Shown piece by piece: positions 33,959 to 45,597 of a DNA stretch of 64,000 bases. A program made the translations under genes and the position numbers. The DNA is taken from contig JAJTUQ010000006.1 in NCBI GenBank assembly GCA_021399445.1, forward strand, positions 2,852,001-2,916,000. The letters are read 5' to 3'. Source of the DNA: Xylogone sp. PMI_703 (Eukaryota; Ascomycota; Leotiomycetes). A model generated the notes under the pieces. That model saw only the letters and a list, made by a program, of their open reading frames with translations. It was not told where the DNA came from and ran no database searches. Within the stretch, counting starts at the first letter, position 1; the number at the start of each line of letters is the position of its first letter.

Positions 33959-35346
33959 ATCGCCTGACGGCTTTCTAGACCTAGATATGGCGAGGCGCAG
34001 GCATAGCGACCTGGAAATAAAAGCACCACGGCGTCTCAAAAGTTCCAAACTCGAGCAAAATGGCCGTTATGAGCCTCATGGTAGCAACTCGACATTCTCA
34101 TATTTTGTATGCTCAATACACCACAAGAAAATAGTCAAAAATGACCCGTGCCTGCTGATATATGAGTGTCAAAGCAGCCAACGTTTTACTCAGCCAAGTC
34201 GGATTAGGGCAAGAGGACTAATCAGCCTCGACCTTGGTAGTGGTGACTCGTGAGACGCGAGGCGTTCATTTAGAGCCCGCCAATTCACGATATACAATAG
34301 CTTCCGCATTTCCTCTCTCTGGCTTTCACAAAATGCGAGCTATCTAACTATCGTATGTCCTCTGCAGAGTCAACGATTTTAGAGCAAGCCTCCTGTGCCA
34401 TCGCTGTGCCGGCGGATTGGAAAGCTGGGGATTAGTTCAAGTTGCGGCAAGTGCCATTCGGCACTTTGTATGGCCCAGAAAATCGAGACCAGGCGATGGC
34501 TAATTCCGACTGAGAGATCGTGTGGCTGAAAGAAACATGTCCTCTCGGGTCACCCGGTTGCATCTTGTCATGACAGTAGTGGTATAGAGGCGAGCGTATC
34601 GGTACAGCCATAGTGCGCTTGGCGGGCATCATGCTATGTTCGGTTCCCGAACAGACCTTGGGAGTATATAGGGAAGCAGTTAACAAAGGTGGTCAATGAT
34701 CATTAAATAAGAGACAATATATACAGGATAGAGCGTGACTGCAGTAAAGAAGCTCCCGATGAGCCGACTGAAAGACCAGACACCGTTTTACTTGGCGAAC
34801 AATCTCGTCAATATAATTGTTAACATACTAGTTGTACACACAATTATAAAATATTCTATTTGACAAATATCACACCAAACGTCTCTTCATATTTGGAAAA
34901 GTCGGCATATCATTGTTTGAATTATACTTGCCTTCAAGCTGACTCCTTTGCCAATGCTGGTATTATCAGCCGGCTCGTGTTGCAATCTGTCACGTGGAGA
35001 CTGCGGAGCCCCGAAGAACTCAGTTTCTTATAGGTTGATAGTTCTCTGAGGAATACCACAGTAGGTGCTTTGTGCCAAACTCAACTAGTTCCTCTCAAGC
35101 TATTGGTATGTCTAAAGCCCAGATGTGCGATTAACGTGACGAGTGGGAATCCAACATTGATTCCAGCTTTCCCCAGGATCCAGTGCCAATCCAATGGCGC
35201 CATCTCGTTAGGCAAGTTTGGAAAGCTGTCAAGCTGGAGAGATGGCGCTTGGTGTGGGGCTAATGAGCCACTAAAACGATGGTGGCGCTGTCATGCAAGC
35301 CGAGTGCACAATTTACGCACTTTCATAAATAGCTGCATAAGGGATA
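33959..35346. other. Intergenic, no recognised gene
   Basis: About 1.4 kb with the promoter of the membrane protein. ORFs such as minus 34432-34686 and plus 35070-35408 show no known motif. Confidence 0.4.
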
Positions 35347-35577
35347 TTGGTAGGCGGTCAATACGGCAGAAAACTGCGTCTATTACTCTGCGCGGCCTCC
35401 ACACCTAGACTTCTACTTCTCTTCATTCTTATTTTTTTTCTAACCCTCATCATTCTGTCCATTTATCATATATTCGTGGCACAACCCGCATCGTCCAGCA
35501 GCGCCAACACACTGCCCTACCGATCGCGCCCAGATCAGGAGCCAACAGTACATATTTCCTCCTTCAGTCTGGAATAA
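35347..35577 (+). CDS. Possible small single-pass membrane protein
   Basis: A 76-codon ORF with one strong hydrophobic helix (LLLLFILIFFLTLIILSIYH, about residues 22-41) after a basic stretch, and a polar Ser-rich tail. It could be a small membrane protein or the remains of a larger gene. No family recognised; the only support is the composition. Confidence 0.2.
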   Translation: MVGGQYGRKLRLLLCAASTPRLLLLFILIFFLTLIILSIYHIFVAQPASSSSANTLPYRSRPDQEPTVHISSFSLE

Positions 35578-37355
35578 CTCGTAACGATTTCTCCTACAAG
35601 TTTTCAATTGCGCTGGTATTCCACCCTGTTGCGCCTCTCCAACAGCCCAGGCGGTGCGAAATCTTGACTTTGACTCGCACTGATGATGAGCATGAAGTCT
35701 GGGTGCAAATGGAAGCGTATAGGGACATCATCGCCCATACTTCCCATGCCTTTCACGCCTGAACATACTCTTTTTGCCCACTGGCCACTGCTTACCCCCT
35801 CTTCTCTCCACAACGTTGGCACAGCTGTATGTAGATAATAGCATGCTTGTACGATCCACTCTGGCCACCCACACAGAAGGGTCCCGGGACAGCCACTTAG
35901 ATGGCTGTCACAGAAGATGGTTCTTTTCGGTCCTCTAGAATGCTTGGTCACCTGGCACCTTCTGTGTTGAAGATCGAGTACGTGCAAGAGCCTTGGCGTG
36001 CGACAGAATCAAATTTATGAAAAAGCTCGTGTGAAGCAGTACAGCGGTTTGGATGAGATCGTGCATTTACGGTGCATGGCTTGATGTCCACAGGCCGTTT
36101 CGTTAGAAAGCACCTGACCTTAGAACACCCCAAAAAATCGGTCATTCCCTGTCTACAACCTGGAATTCGTCTGACACCTCATTAGCCTCTATCTTACACA
36201 TTTGGTTAACCTGTAGTTGTTTAGAACGCCAAGGTAATTATTGTCGCCGAAGTCCACCTTATTTCTGTACATCGCACTGCTCGATCTGTGCTCATACTAC
36301 CAATCACAATGCAAAGACTAAAACGCGTCCCAACCAGTAAGAGTTGAGGAGTGTACGCACAGACAGAAAGTGAGATCAGTTTAGAAGGGATACTGCACCT
36401 AGTGCGAAAGTTGAGCCAGTGAAAATTCAGCCCGTGGGGTACCAGTGGTCTATACGACAATCGGTTTATATATTATTCTAATGGCTACAGTAAGATTAAA
36501 GAGAGAGAAAAAAAAAGAAAACTTTATCCTGAAAGTTCACAAGAATCACAAATGCCATTACAGAATATACTAGGAACGCCAGTGTTAGATAATAAATTGT
36601 TTATTCCCAACTCTTGTTTGTATTTCTCTCGACTTCACGAAGTCCAAATGGTTCCAAATCTGGCTGCGACATAGGCTCCCGAATTTCATTAGTGAACAGT
36701 AACACAAGGACAGCGGCACCAATAGCTCCCAGCCAATTAACGCTACTGAATTTACCGCTCTATACCTTAAATGGATATAGCGACTGGTCTTACATCTACC
36801 ACCTTCCCGCTTTCGTAATAGCCAAGCAGGGGCTGTCCCCTCTTATCAGTGTTGGTTGGAAATTCCAACAAAGCAAGCAACCGAGTTGCGTGCTTGCGTG
36901 ATTTTGTTAAATCGAGTTGCTTGTTCAGATCACCAGGGGCGTAGTGGCCCAATCAAATATTAGCTTGTGGTTTTTTCATTAGATTTTGATTCATCCAAAG
37001 TACTATCTAAATTAATCCTTCTTACGATCTGTTCTAATTACTTCTCATCGCAATATTAGTACAGCCTGAAGGTATATTCAATCCATGATCAATCTAATTT
37101 TTCAAGTACATATCATTCTTTTGCTATATCACTCCATGTATAAATGTTAAACCTAAATTTGTGCAATTTTTTATACGGTCTCCAAATACAATTAGTATCA
37201 TTTTCAAAGCAATAAACATAAATTATTAGAGCTCAAAGGTCAAAAACTAAACTAAATACAGATATCTGTTAAGGAGCGACAACCAATTCAATTATAACAC
37301 CGCTATTCCATCCAAATCTCAGACTATCCAAAACACCGCCCGCAAAAGTCCTAGC
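35578..37355. other. Intergenic, AT-rich towards the right
   Basis: About 1.8 kb. A 127-codon minus ORF (35604-35987) has no recognisable domain. From about 36960 to 37260 the DNA is strongly AT-rich. Nothing else supported. Confidence 0.4.
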
Positions 37356-37947
37356 TTAGTTGGTCTTTCCCTGAAGACGGTTAGCAATATCACTGACATA
37401 GCTGTCAGTAGCACCCAGGCCATTAGAGAGATTGCTTGAGTCGCAAGATCCTGAGTTATAGACACGTAACGCTTGGTAGATTGTCGCAGCATCGTCCCCA
37501 TTGCCAAATTGCTCCAGATTGCCCTTGAAATGTTGCGTACCAGCATTAACCATGGAGCTAATTTGTTCCTTTTTTTTAAAGTAAGCAATTATATAATATC
37601 TGAAAGATAATAACACTGACTTGGCTTAAATTGTGTTGTCCTGGGAACGCAGGGCTGCTGGAGCACTGCATAAGCCCTCCGGTAGGAGTTGAATCTTGAT
37701 CAATAGTGGTTCCAACGCCAACGTTCCCAGTACTCTCTTGCATAATGATACAGAAGATGACACGCTCTTCAACTCCGATGGCAGCTGCGGCCGAGTTGAC
37801 AGCATTCCAGATGCAGCCGATATCTGGGCCGCTATCACCAGTGGCAAACATGGCACTTTTGTTGTTGTTAAAGATTGTTTCAAAATCCACCCAGGTGCTC
37901 TTTGGGGGAAAGTTGGAAGCGGGACCGGAGTAAGATGTAAAACCCAT
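37356..37947 (-). CDS. Lysozyme-like (SLT/GH23-like fold) protein without signal peptide
   Basis: Small protein of the fungal lysozyme-like group. The exons (minus) 37947-37621 and 37568-37356 give about 179 residues; the intron acceptor aaaaaaaag is plain but keeps frame and restores the motif order. Glu71 in IIMQESTGNVGV sits where lytic transglycosylases and lysozymes have the catalytic Glu. TPTGGLMQC, ALRVYNSGSC and YVSDIANRLQGK match the usual later motifs. Relatives generally carry a signal peptide, but this one starts MGFTSYSGPAS with no hydrophobic segment. The 5' DNA holds no ATG-led exon that would supply one and has a TATA-like box at 38051-38060. It is therefore predicted to stay inside the cell, unless an unseen exon exists. 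Confidence 0.75.
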
Positions 37948-39272
37948 TTTGATAGTGGAAAATGATTGAGAATAAATTGCTAGATGTTGATTGAAGACAG
38001 TTGTAGTGATGAAGATGAGAATCTGATGAGGTTCAAGGTGTCCCTTCCCTCTTTATATACTTTTCAATTCAGTATTCATTATGTAAAATTTCAAGTATGA
38101 TATGTTGTGAATCCATCTCAATTTCTAAACTACATGGTGGTCAGCTGCGAGATTCCTTTCCTTCTTCTCAGCTCCGTAGATACGCTCGAGTCACAGGTCC
38201 TTCATCAGTGAGATTTTCTCACTCACACGAGCACAGACTGTAAAAAAATAATTTGCTGCTTATTCTAGAGAGGCTTAGATCTAGCATATCCGGCCGGGTT
38301 CATAACAACCCCATCGGATGAAAAGAAAGCTTGTTCAAGGTGGCAAAATAAATCATAGTGTGAGCTATTTTCTCATCATCATTCACTGGAGCAGAAATAG
38401 GAAAGAAGACAGAGATGACGAGGGCATTTCTCAGCATAGGTAGTGCATAGCCGTGAATAGCCAGCACGGATGACGGAAAACTCTGCGAATCTTAGAAGGA
38501 CCCTGATTGGAGTCAAATGACCTGCATATCTTTCCCCTGTAGTCCCACAATAGCTCTGCAAGGATACTGACCACTAAAATCAGCTTTTGGCACTCAAATG
38601 CCGATATAGGAATCTAAATAATGGGGAACTATGCTATCTATAGGTGGTTCAAAGTGGCTCGGGGTGGCTTATGTCAGGGCATCTTACATCTCCAAATTCA
38701 GCTTTCCAGGCAAACGCGTAATCTGACTCGGTCATCTGGACCAGCGATCATGCGACAGTAGAAAGCTTAGCAGATGGAGATCTCAGCCTCAAAGCTTATC
38801 CGGAATCAATGTCCCTTTCCCCGCTTACACTATACCGGCAACATTCCCAATTCGAGTAGAATTTGCTCTTACCATTATGTAAGGCGAAATTTCTGTGGCT
38901 TGAAATCGGGACATTGCAATACCATTGTTTAACTTTCAAAAGTACGGATGATAACTTCGTACACGGTGGATAAACTCAGCTTACGATAAGCCAAATATCT
39001 ACTGTTGCTATTGCTAGACTGTGAGATACAGAGTAGATGATGTCTAATAATATTAAACCCATGTTCATCTAGAGAGTCGTAGTTTAGATATATACACTCC
39101 TTCTTTCAAGTTTATACATCCAAAGGAACTCGCTAGAGCAAGTACCTCTTTCTTTCTTCGATAAGATTTCTGAAACTACTCAGCTGCTTCATTATTCTTA
39201 CCATTGCGCCGTCATTCCATTCGACTGGCATTTGTGTCATATTTCTCTCATAAGACGTTAATTTCAGACAAA
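37948..39272. promoter_or_regulatory. Divergent promoter region
   Basis: About 1.3 kb between the lysozyme-like gene (minus) and the SLATT gene (plus). The TATA-like gtatataaag on the minus strand (38051-38060) lies about 105 bases before the lysozyme-like start. No other gene seen. Confidence 0.5.
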
Positions 39273-39941
39273 ATGGAACATCCTTTACTTTCGCCATCTC
39301 CACCGCCGTCCTCTTCAACTACAAAAGCGGTCACTCCACCGAAGAGTCCACCACCAGCACAGCTTAGCCCTCCTAAAGTGGCTAGTCTTTCGCAAGCAGA
39401 CCTATCAATAGTTCGCCGTACACTCCAGGGCGACATAGATATTGAGATAGGCATTCACGGCCTCCCCCGTTTTGGGCTTTTTTCACTCAATAGTCAGCCT
39501 GGAGGCCTCTACCAAGAAGTTGTTCGCTCTCGAGCGATCGCACAATTCAAATTTCTAATAACTACATTTTTATTTAACTTCTTCTTGGTGCTACAAGTCG
39601 TTCTGGGTGCAGCAATCACGGCACTCGGTCCAGGTGGCAAGAATAGCACATCAATTACCATCATTGCCGCCTGTAACACAGTGAATGCAGGATTGTTGGC
39701 ATTAATGCATAACTCCGGCTTGCCAGATCGCTTCAAGAATGACTGTAGCCAGTTTAATGAGGTGGAGATGTATATCTGGGAGCTCATGGAGACGGGCATT
39801 GTGAAGGAGGGGTGGGAAAGAGATGAGGTTATCGCGGATTGTTTTGAGAGATATGCAAGAGCGCAGAGGGTCGTGGAGAATAATAAACCGGCAGCCTATG
39901 TATCTTCAACATCATTTGGGCAGGCGAATAGCAGTTCTTAG
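39273..39941 (+). CDS. SLATT-domain two-helix membrane protein (fungal SLATT family)
   Basis: Single-exon gene for 222 residues. A Pro/Ser-rich N-terminus (residues 1-40) precedes a soluble section ending SQPGGLYQEVVRSRAIAQF. Two predicted membrane helices follow at about 92-117 and 126-146, joined by the short polar turn GPGGKNSTS. The C-terminal section VEMYIWELMETG belongs to the same domain. This is the layout of SLATT proteins (SMODS and SLOG-associating two-TM effector), described in prokaryotic conflict systems as probable membrane-disrupting effectors, with a fungal branch of unknown role. I chose the Met at 39273 because upstream residues look like translated leader. The O-methyltransferase fragment begins 14 bases after its stop on the other strand. 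Confidence 0.78.
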   Translation: MEHPLLSPSPPPSSSTTKAVTPPKSPPPAQLSPPKVASLSQADLSIVRRTLQGDIDIEIGIHGLPRFGLFSLNSQPGGLYQEVVRSRAIAQFKFLITTFLFNFFLVLQVVLGAAITALGPGGKNSTSITIIAACNTVNAGLLALMHNSGLPDRFKNDCSQFNEVEMYIWELMETGIVKEGWERDEVIADCFERYARAQRVVENNKPAAYVSSTSFGQANSSS

Positions 39942-39955
39942 TTCATAGATAGATA

Positions 39956-40261
39956 TCAGTTTTCAAATAATACTACAAGTATAGAAATTTTGAACGCTTT
40001 GGCCATCCAAATGAGAAATTGAGCCTGGAGAGGCGAGATCATCATAGTTGCGAGCTGATGGTTTTCAGCCATCCATTCATGATAGTCAAGAAGGTATCGA
40101 GGTAGTCTGAGTGAATGCAGATAAGCATACTCTCCGACTCTTCTAGCAACCTGGTCGTTCGGATATAGTTGGGTATCTTGTTCTTTCATATTGAGGTCAT
40201 TCAAGAACTTTAGTATTGTATGATCAACTATAATGATAGTAGGCAACGAGAAAGATTGCAC
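39956..40261 (-). pseudogene. O-methyltransferase (Methyltransf_3 type), N-terminal fragment
   Basis: About 100 codons match the start of SAM-dependent O-methyltransferases of the caffeoyl-CoA type: a VARRVGEYAYLHS helix, LPRYLLDYHEWM, then MMISPLQAQFLIWMAKAF, the helix before the SAM-binding strand. The ORF then reads ILVVLFEN and stops exactly where the glycine-rich SAM motif should begin. The remaining two thirds of the enzyme are absent. It may be the leftover of a tailoring enzyme of the neighbouring P450 group. Confidence 0.65.
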
Positions 40262-41243
40262 TATCTGTATAAGTGCGTGTACAAAAGAGGAAATATTAGC
40301 TAAGAAAGAGGAACCAGGTTACAGCGCAGTTAAAACCATAAAGATATGGCGTTGCAGCGCTACGGCGGATTACACTGAGATTAAATGGACTATTTAACTC
40401 TTTTTGACCTTAATGGCCTCCACTAGTGCCAGGTCTTGCATGGTCTCTGCGTAAGTCGGGTGGTCCCGCAAGATATAGCAAAACACAATCTACCTTTTCT
40501 GTTTAATATCTCCTTCCTAAACAAGTATACCTTCTAGCATACATAAAATAAGCAGATAATTTGCCTTGTACATCCAATGACTTCTACATAGCACGCATAA
40601 ACAATTGACTAAAATATCGTACATATAAAAAAGCAAAGGATTGTGCTCTATGAACAAAAGCATTTGAAGCACTATTATAGCGTGATGGCCAAAGACCTTA
40701 CATGATTTCTTACCCATAGTTATTACGTGTGAAATGCTCCTGGAGAAATGTGCTATCTGTTTAAGACCAAGAGTCCGATTCATGGCTTTTTCACGTGTGT
40801 TTAGCCACGATCCGATCGGGCTGTCAGCTAAAACTCAATAAAATTTATATGGGAAACTATCAGTGATCAAGACTCCTCTACTCCGCCTAGTAAAAAAGTC
40901 ATATTAATGTGGCTAAAAAATACAGATAGAACAAGCTTAAATAAATCTGAACTCTAAACTTTGAAAAATATCTCGAATGAAGTAAGTTTCCACGGATAGT
41001 ATTTCGCATCCTACCCGCCCTTGTTCCACTTGAAAGTCATCCTACTACAAAACCCAGCGAAGGATTTCCAGCAAGGACCTCCGGCAAAACAGTTGATGTT
41101 GCGAAAGTTGCAGCACCAAACAATATTTTTATTTGTCAGGGAGATTGATTCATCAACCAGTCTAGGTGGTAGACAACGTATGCCTGAAGACTGGCACGTG
41201 GATAGAAGCGGATGGACGAGAGCCGATTATTCTGCTATTATCT
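40262..41243. other. Intergenic, AT-rich
   Basis: About 980 bases between the methyltransferase remnant and the 3' end of a P450 gene. ORFs of 79-88 codons show no motif. Nothing recognised. Confidence 0.4.
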
Positions 41244-43148
41244 TTATACCCGCTTGGTAAAAGAGAGATCTAACTTCCCCGCACTTAGCATGAAATGATC
41301 AATAGCATCTTTTTCGAAGCTGGTTCCATCCTCCCCAAGAGCGAATTTGATATCAAAAGACATCACTATTTGCGCAATGGTTGTCCGAATGTTCATAAGA
41401 GCTAAGGGTTTGCCTATACAGCCATATGGTCCTATATCGATGTTAATACATTGAATGGGATCTTCATTCTAATACTCGAAAGAAATAACAGTGCAAATAC
41501 ATACCAGTTGAGAAAGGTGCAAATGCCGATTTCTCTTTAATCATCTCGGGGAGCTGATACCAACGTTCCGGTATGAAGTTTTCAGGCTCCGAATAGATTG
41601 CTTCGCCTGGTGATCAAAAGTTAGCCATTGGCCTGAGATAGCTCGCACGTTTGAGGATGGCGGTCCCACTTCTTCCCAAAGTATACTGAGAACTCCAACA
41701 GTTCATATCACCGGGTATATATGTTCCATCTATAGATATCCCTTCCTTTGGGGTCTTTCGATGAATTGCGGTCGGGACTGGAGGGTGGAGGCGGAGCACT
41801 TCGTTGATAACTGCGTTTAAGTGCTTGAGGTTTGCGATCTTTTCATTCAAGACGAAACCAGTTGGATCAGTCACAAAGGGCGCAAGTTCCAGTCTCAGTT
41901 TTCCGATCTCTTCCGGGTGCTTTAGTAATTCATAGAGTATAGAGGCCATAGTTGTTGACGTCGTATCACTAAGCGCATGTATTAGCTAGTATCACGCATC
42001 GACTTGAAAGTGCAAGCTGAAGTTTCCGACCTCTACTCACCTTCCCGCGGCAATGATCAACTGAGCATCTCCTATTAGTAGCTGTGAATCTTGCTTATTT
42101 GGCTGTTGGCCCTTTAAAGGGGCCAGGAGTGCTGACATAATATCTGGAATATCCGGAGTTTCCTGATCGCGGTAAGCATAGCTGACACGCCACAATAAAG
42201 TACAGATATAAATGAAGTGTGAGTGTTTACCTTCATTCTTGCAGTCAGCATGTCGCCGCAGAAGCCCACGAACCTCCACCAGTCTCTCGCCAATAACGGG
42301 ATGGCTGTCAAGAATCTAAAGAACCACGTTGGAAACATAAAGGCTAGAAAACCGGTTCCATCGTTCAGTAGTTCAATTGCCCAGTGATATTGGGACATTT
42401 CAAGCATGCCGAAAGGTCTCCCAAATGCCAGATCCCCCATGACATCGAAATTGTACATGTTGAATAGCTTGGTGATGTTGACGGGCTTACCGGTCGATGA
42501 TGCCAGTTGATCGATCATTTTATCCCTATAATGTCGTATTCTTTGCTCATACCCACGAAGAGCATTGTCGCCAAATGCAGCGCTCCAAACACGCCGGCGA
42601 GCATCATGTTGAGACTTATCTCGGTAAGTTTGCATTGATACTACTGGCTTGGTGAGATCATAGACGATTCCTTTGATACATTTCGATTTAACTCCGTAGA
42701 GTAACTCCACTGCTTTTGGATGACCAATGGCCAGGTCTGAAGGTCCTACACGAACAAACAATCCATAATCCTCGTGGAGCTTACGAACTTGCTTGTAGCC
42801 ATCACGGTTGCGGAAGCGCCACGATAACCAGAACCCAGAGAGCCTTGCACCGATAGGGCCAGGAAACTTGTTTAGCGGGTGGAATAATAGACGATAGGTG
42901 ACCAAGCTTGAATAGAGTCCTCCCAGGTAGCAAACATCGAGGCTGCCTATGTTTGTAATGGCTTGCATCAAATCTTCCTGTCCTATGGTGTGGAGTAGGA
43001 CAGCCGCGAGCGCAGAAACGCCTAAAAACCCATGAAAGTAGTACTGGGGATTAAGGTGGTGTTCCCCACGGTTGAAATAAAGTATATGGGATGCGATGCC
43101 AGAGATTGCAGCCGCAAGAAGCTCTATCTTGACAACTTTGTTGTACAT
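41244..43148 (-). CDS. Cytochrome P450 monooxygenase
   Basis: Membrane-anchored P450 of about 542 residues. The exons (minus) 43148-42231, 42162-42041, 41968-41670, 41606-41505 and 41431-41244 all join in frame at GT-AG sites. The region that looks broken near 41620 is a real intron (donor gtggga, acceptor caccag), which restores TLGRSEAIYSEPENF. Landmarks are an N-terminal anchor with LYFNRGEHH, the I-helix AAGSDTTSTT, the K-helix EVLRLHPP, the PERW segment and the heme loop FSTGPYGCIGKPLA with the axial Cys. The loop has Tyr where the common form has Arg, as in several fungal clades. I chose the Met at 43148; 43229 is in frame. It diverges from the Zn2Cys6 gene, suggesting co-regulation. 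Substrate unknown. Confidence 0.87.
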
Positions 43149-43818
43149 CTTTGTTCTTGGGTGTTGAGATCTTTTAGAATAAAAATGCCACCAGAGCTGA
43201 TGCTGTACTGTAACACGAGCTGAGGCCAAGCCTCAGCACAAAAGCCACGAGCCAGTCGCACGGCTAATATGATGCATCAAGACCCCACATCATCCAGGCT
43301 TGGCCTCTTGGAAATCGTTCTTTTTCGAAGTACTTTCCGTTTTTGAAGGCTTACATGTCGACAGCCTGGCAATGGTTAGACTTACAAGCTGACGGGAATC
43401 CACCTGAGATCATCAACCTGAACTGATGCTACTGGGACGCACAAGGATATTCACTCCGCTTCCAGCATGGGTGTTGGTTAGGAACTACGAGGCCCCGCCA
43501 AATGCGAAGCATATGTGCGTATAAAAAGAAAGGACAATCCGCAATCATTCGAGAAATGAGGCATATTGCCCCAACAACCAACGGACCAGTATCGCCGACA
43601 TCATGGAAGACCTGGGGAAGGCATACAATACTATCTCGCTATATAAAACCTAACTCGGGCCTAAGTCTCTGTTCGGCTAGGCGTTTTAGCCCCTATTATA
43701 TAAGCAATCCTTCACAACCATTCGCGTACAGAACCCCCCGGATTCTCTCCACATCCTTACCAGGGCCAATTAGTCCGACCTCAACCTCAGTCTTGGTTCA
43801 CTTTAACTATCATTTATA
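43149..43818. promoter_or_regulatory. Divergent promoter between P450 and Zn2Cys6 regulator
   Basis: About 670 bases between two divergently transcribed genes. The region contains aacctaactcgggcc and ctcggctaggc near 43649-43683 and several single CGG or CCG triplets, but no clear paired operator. Otherwise no gene. Confidence 0.4.
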
Positions 43819-45478
43819 ATGAATATGCAAAAGCAGGTCAGAATGAGAAGGACAGGTAAACGCCGAAAAACAGGTATGTGGAAGATCCAGAGTATCGACT
43901 AAGTAGAAGGTCTAATTCCAAGGGGTGTTCAGGCTGGTGAGGTCCTTAAACCAATGCGTCAAATCGTTTGTTTAACTTCGATCAATAGCACCAGCTGCCG
44001 ATTACGACATGCTAAATGTGATGAGATCCAGCCTACGTGTGGCAGGTGTAAACGACTCGAAATCGTTTGCGAATTCTCAGATTTCATCGTCCCTTCTAAC
44101 TGGTGTTCCTTGTCTTCCAAGACCGCAGCACCCAGAGAAGAACTCCAGCCAGCGTCAACGTGGGAAGTTTTCAATATCCCAATTACTGCTGTTCCTAGCC
44201 CTGCTTCTCTAGACAATGCGCTATTTAATTCCGAAGGGGTTCTCGATATTGATCCAGAAAAGGCACATTTACTCCAGCATTACCAGAAAGGTATAGGAGC
44301 TTGGATGGACCTGTTTGACCATAGCATGTGCTATCAGAGGGATGTAATGAGACGCGCACATACTTCTCCGCTCATTATGACAGCTCTATGCGCACTTACC
44401 GCCAAACAGTTATGCTTAGTAAGGCGCGAGGAAGCATGGGATGCCGTTGCCGTCCGCTATTATGGAGAAAGTTTACATCATCTGATCAATGTGCTAGGAA
44501 GTACGCAGCCATGCGTAGAAGATGCTCTTTTTGGGACCATCCTATTAAGCAGTTACGAGTTATTGGCGTCTCCTGGCCTTGATCATCGTCGGCATGTAGC
44601 TGGATCCTTAACCCTCATTAAGACACACAACGTTACAGCAAGATCAAAGCGCCTGGCAAGAGCATCTTTTTGGATCTATGCTCGACATGATACCTGCATG
44701 GGCTTAATAAATGAGTGTCCCGCTATGCTTCAACCTAAAGACTGGAATGTTTCCTGGGCCAAGCAGGAATCTGAGGAAGACACCTTAGGGAATCAAATGA
44801 TCTGGCTTTTGGCCAAAGTTATGGCCTTCACATTTGGCAACGCAGAAAATAAATCTGAAGAAACCCTTTTAGTAATTCGAACTCAGCTATTAGCTGAACT
44901 TAAGGCGTGGCTTAATGGCTTACCTCCATCGTTCAAAGGCGTTCCATATGGGCCACTTTCTCGTGAAGGATTTGTTAAGCGCTGGTTTGCCGTGCCTCTT
45001 TCTGGTGAGAATATTCAGTGTTTCTATTTGAAACTGAGATTCTGACTGACAAAATGAGTAGCTGCGGCGATGTACACTTATCACCTAGCAATGCTACTAT
45101 TGCTCGCGGAAGGTGTCAATCCCTCTCTATTGCAGAATGAAAATTTTCGCGTATGCACCTGATACTCCACAATGTAATCTCAATGGCTGATTCTCTATCG
45201 TAGGATGGAATTCAGAAACACGCTACTTCTATAGGTGAGATTGCTCTTTCAGATATCACCGATGCAGTGTTAGTACAAGCGGTACAGCCCTTGTACTTTG
45301 GTAAAGAATCCCTCTTCAGTTTGCTTGATTTAGGCTCATTATGGATAGCGGCAAAACATATCGAGGGCATAGGAAAGAAGTCCAAATTGTGGGCACTAAT
45401 GGAACATATTGAAACCAACCTCGGCTTTCATACAAGTGGCAGGATAGCAAAGCTGCAGAGTCTCACTGAAACACATTG
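43819..45478 (+). CDS. Zn2Cys6 transcription factor
   Basis: Probable regulator of the flanking P450 genes. The zinc cluster is C-TS-C-RLRHAK-C-DEIQPT-C-GR-C-KRLEIV-C (near 43995-44070), with the first Cys codon formed only when TG at the end of a tiny upstream exon is spliced to C at 43990. A basic leader (MRRTGKRRK) precedes it. The middle domain runs from HLLQHYQKGIGAWMDLFDH onwards. Two later introns (donors near 45011 and 45150, acceptors near 45058 and 45213) restore a long helical C-terminus ending LTETH. The junction between the leader exon and the tiny exon does not keep frame with the best splice sites because of one extra G near 43924. The N-terminus is therefore uncertain, or carries a one-base lesion. 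Confidence 0.75.
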
Positions 45479-45597
45479 ATGTCTCTATGTCTTTATTATG
45501 TTCAAGATCATTCAATGATAGGTATATTTAAAAGAGAGACTCTAATTTCAACGACATATCTAACTTCTGCACATATTATCGTGCTCCCATCCAGGAA

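Noticed and set aside
35604..35987. 127-codon minus ORF
   Set aside because: No domain, no conserved motif, overlaps ORFs in other frames; left as intergenic.
41600..41700. Apparent premature end of the second P450 (reading CWSSQYTLGRSG... to a stop)
   Set aside because: A 63-nt GT-AG intron from 41669 to 41607 restores the family sequence in frame, so the gene is intact.
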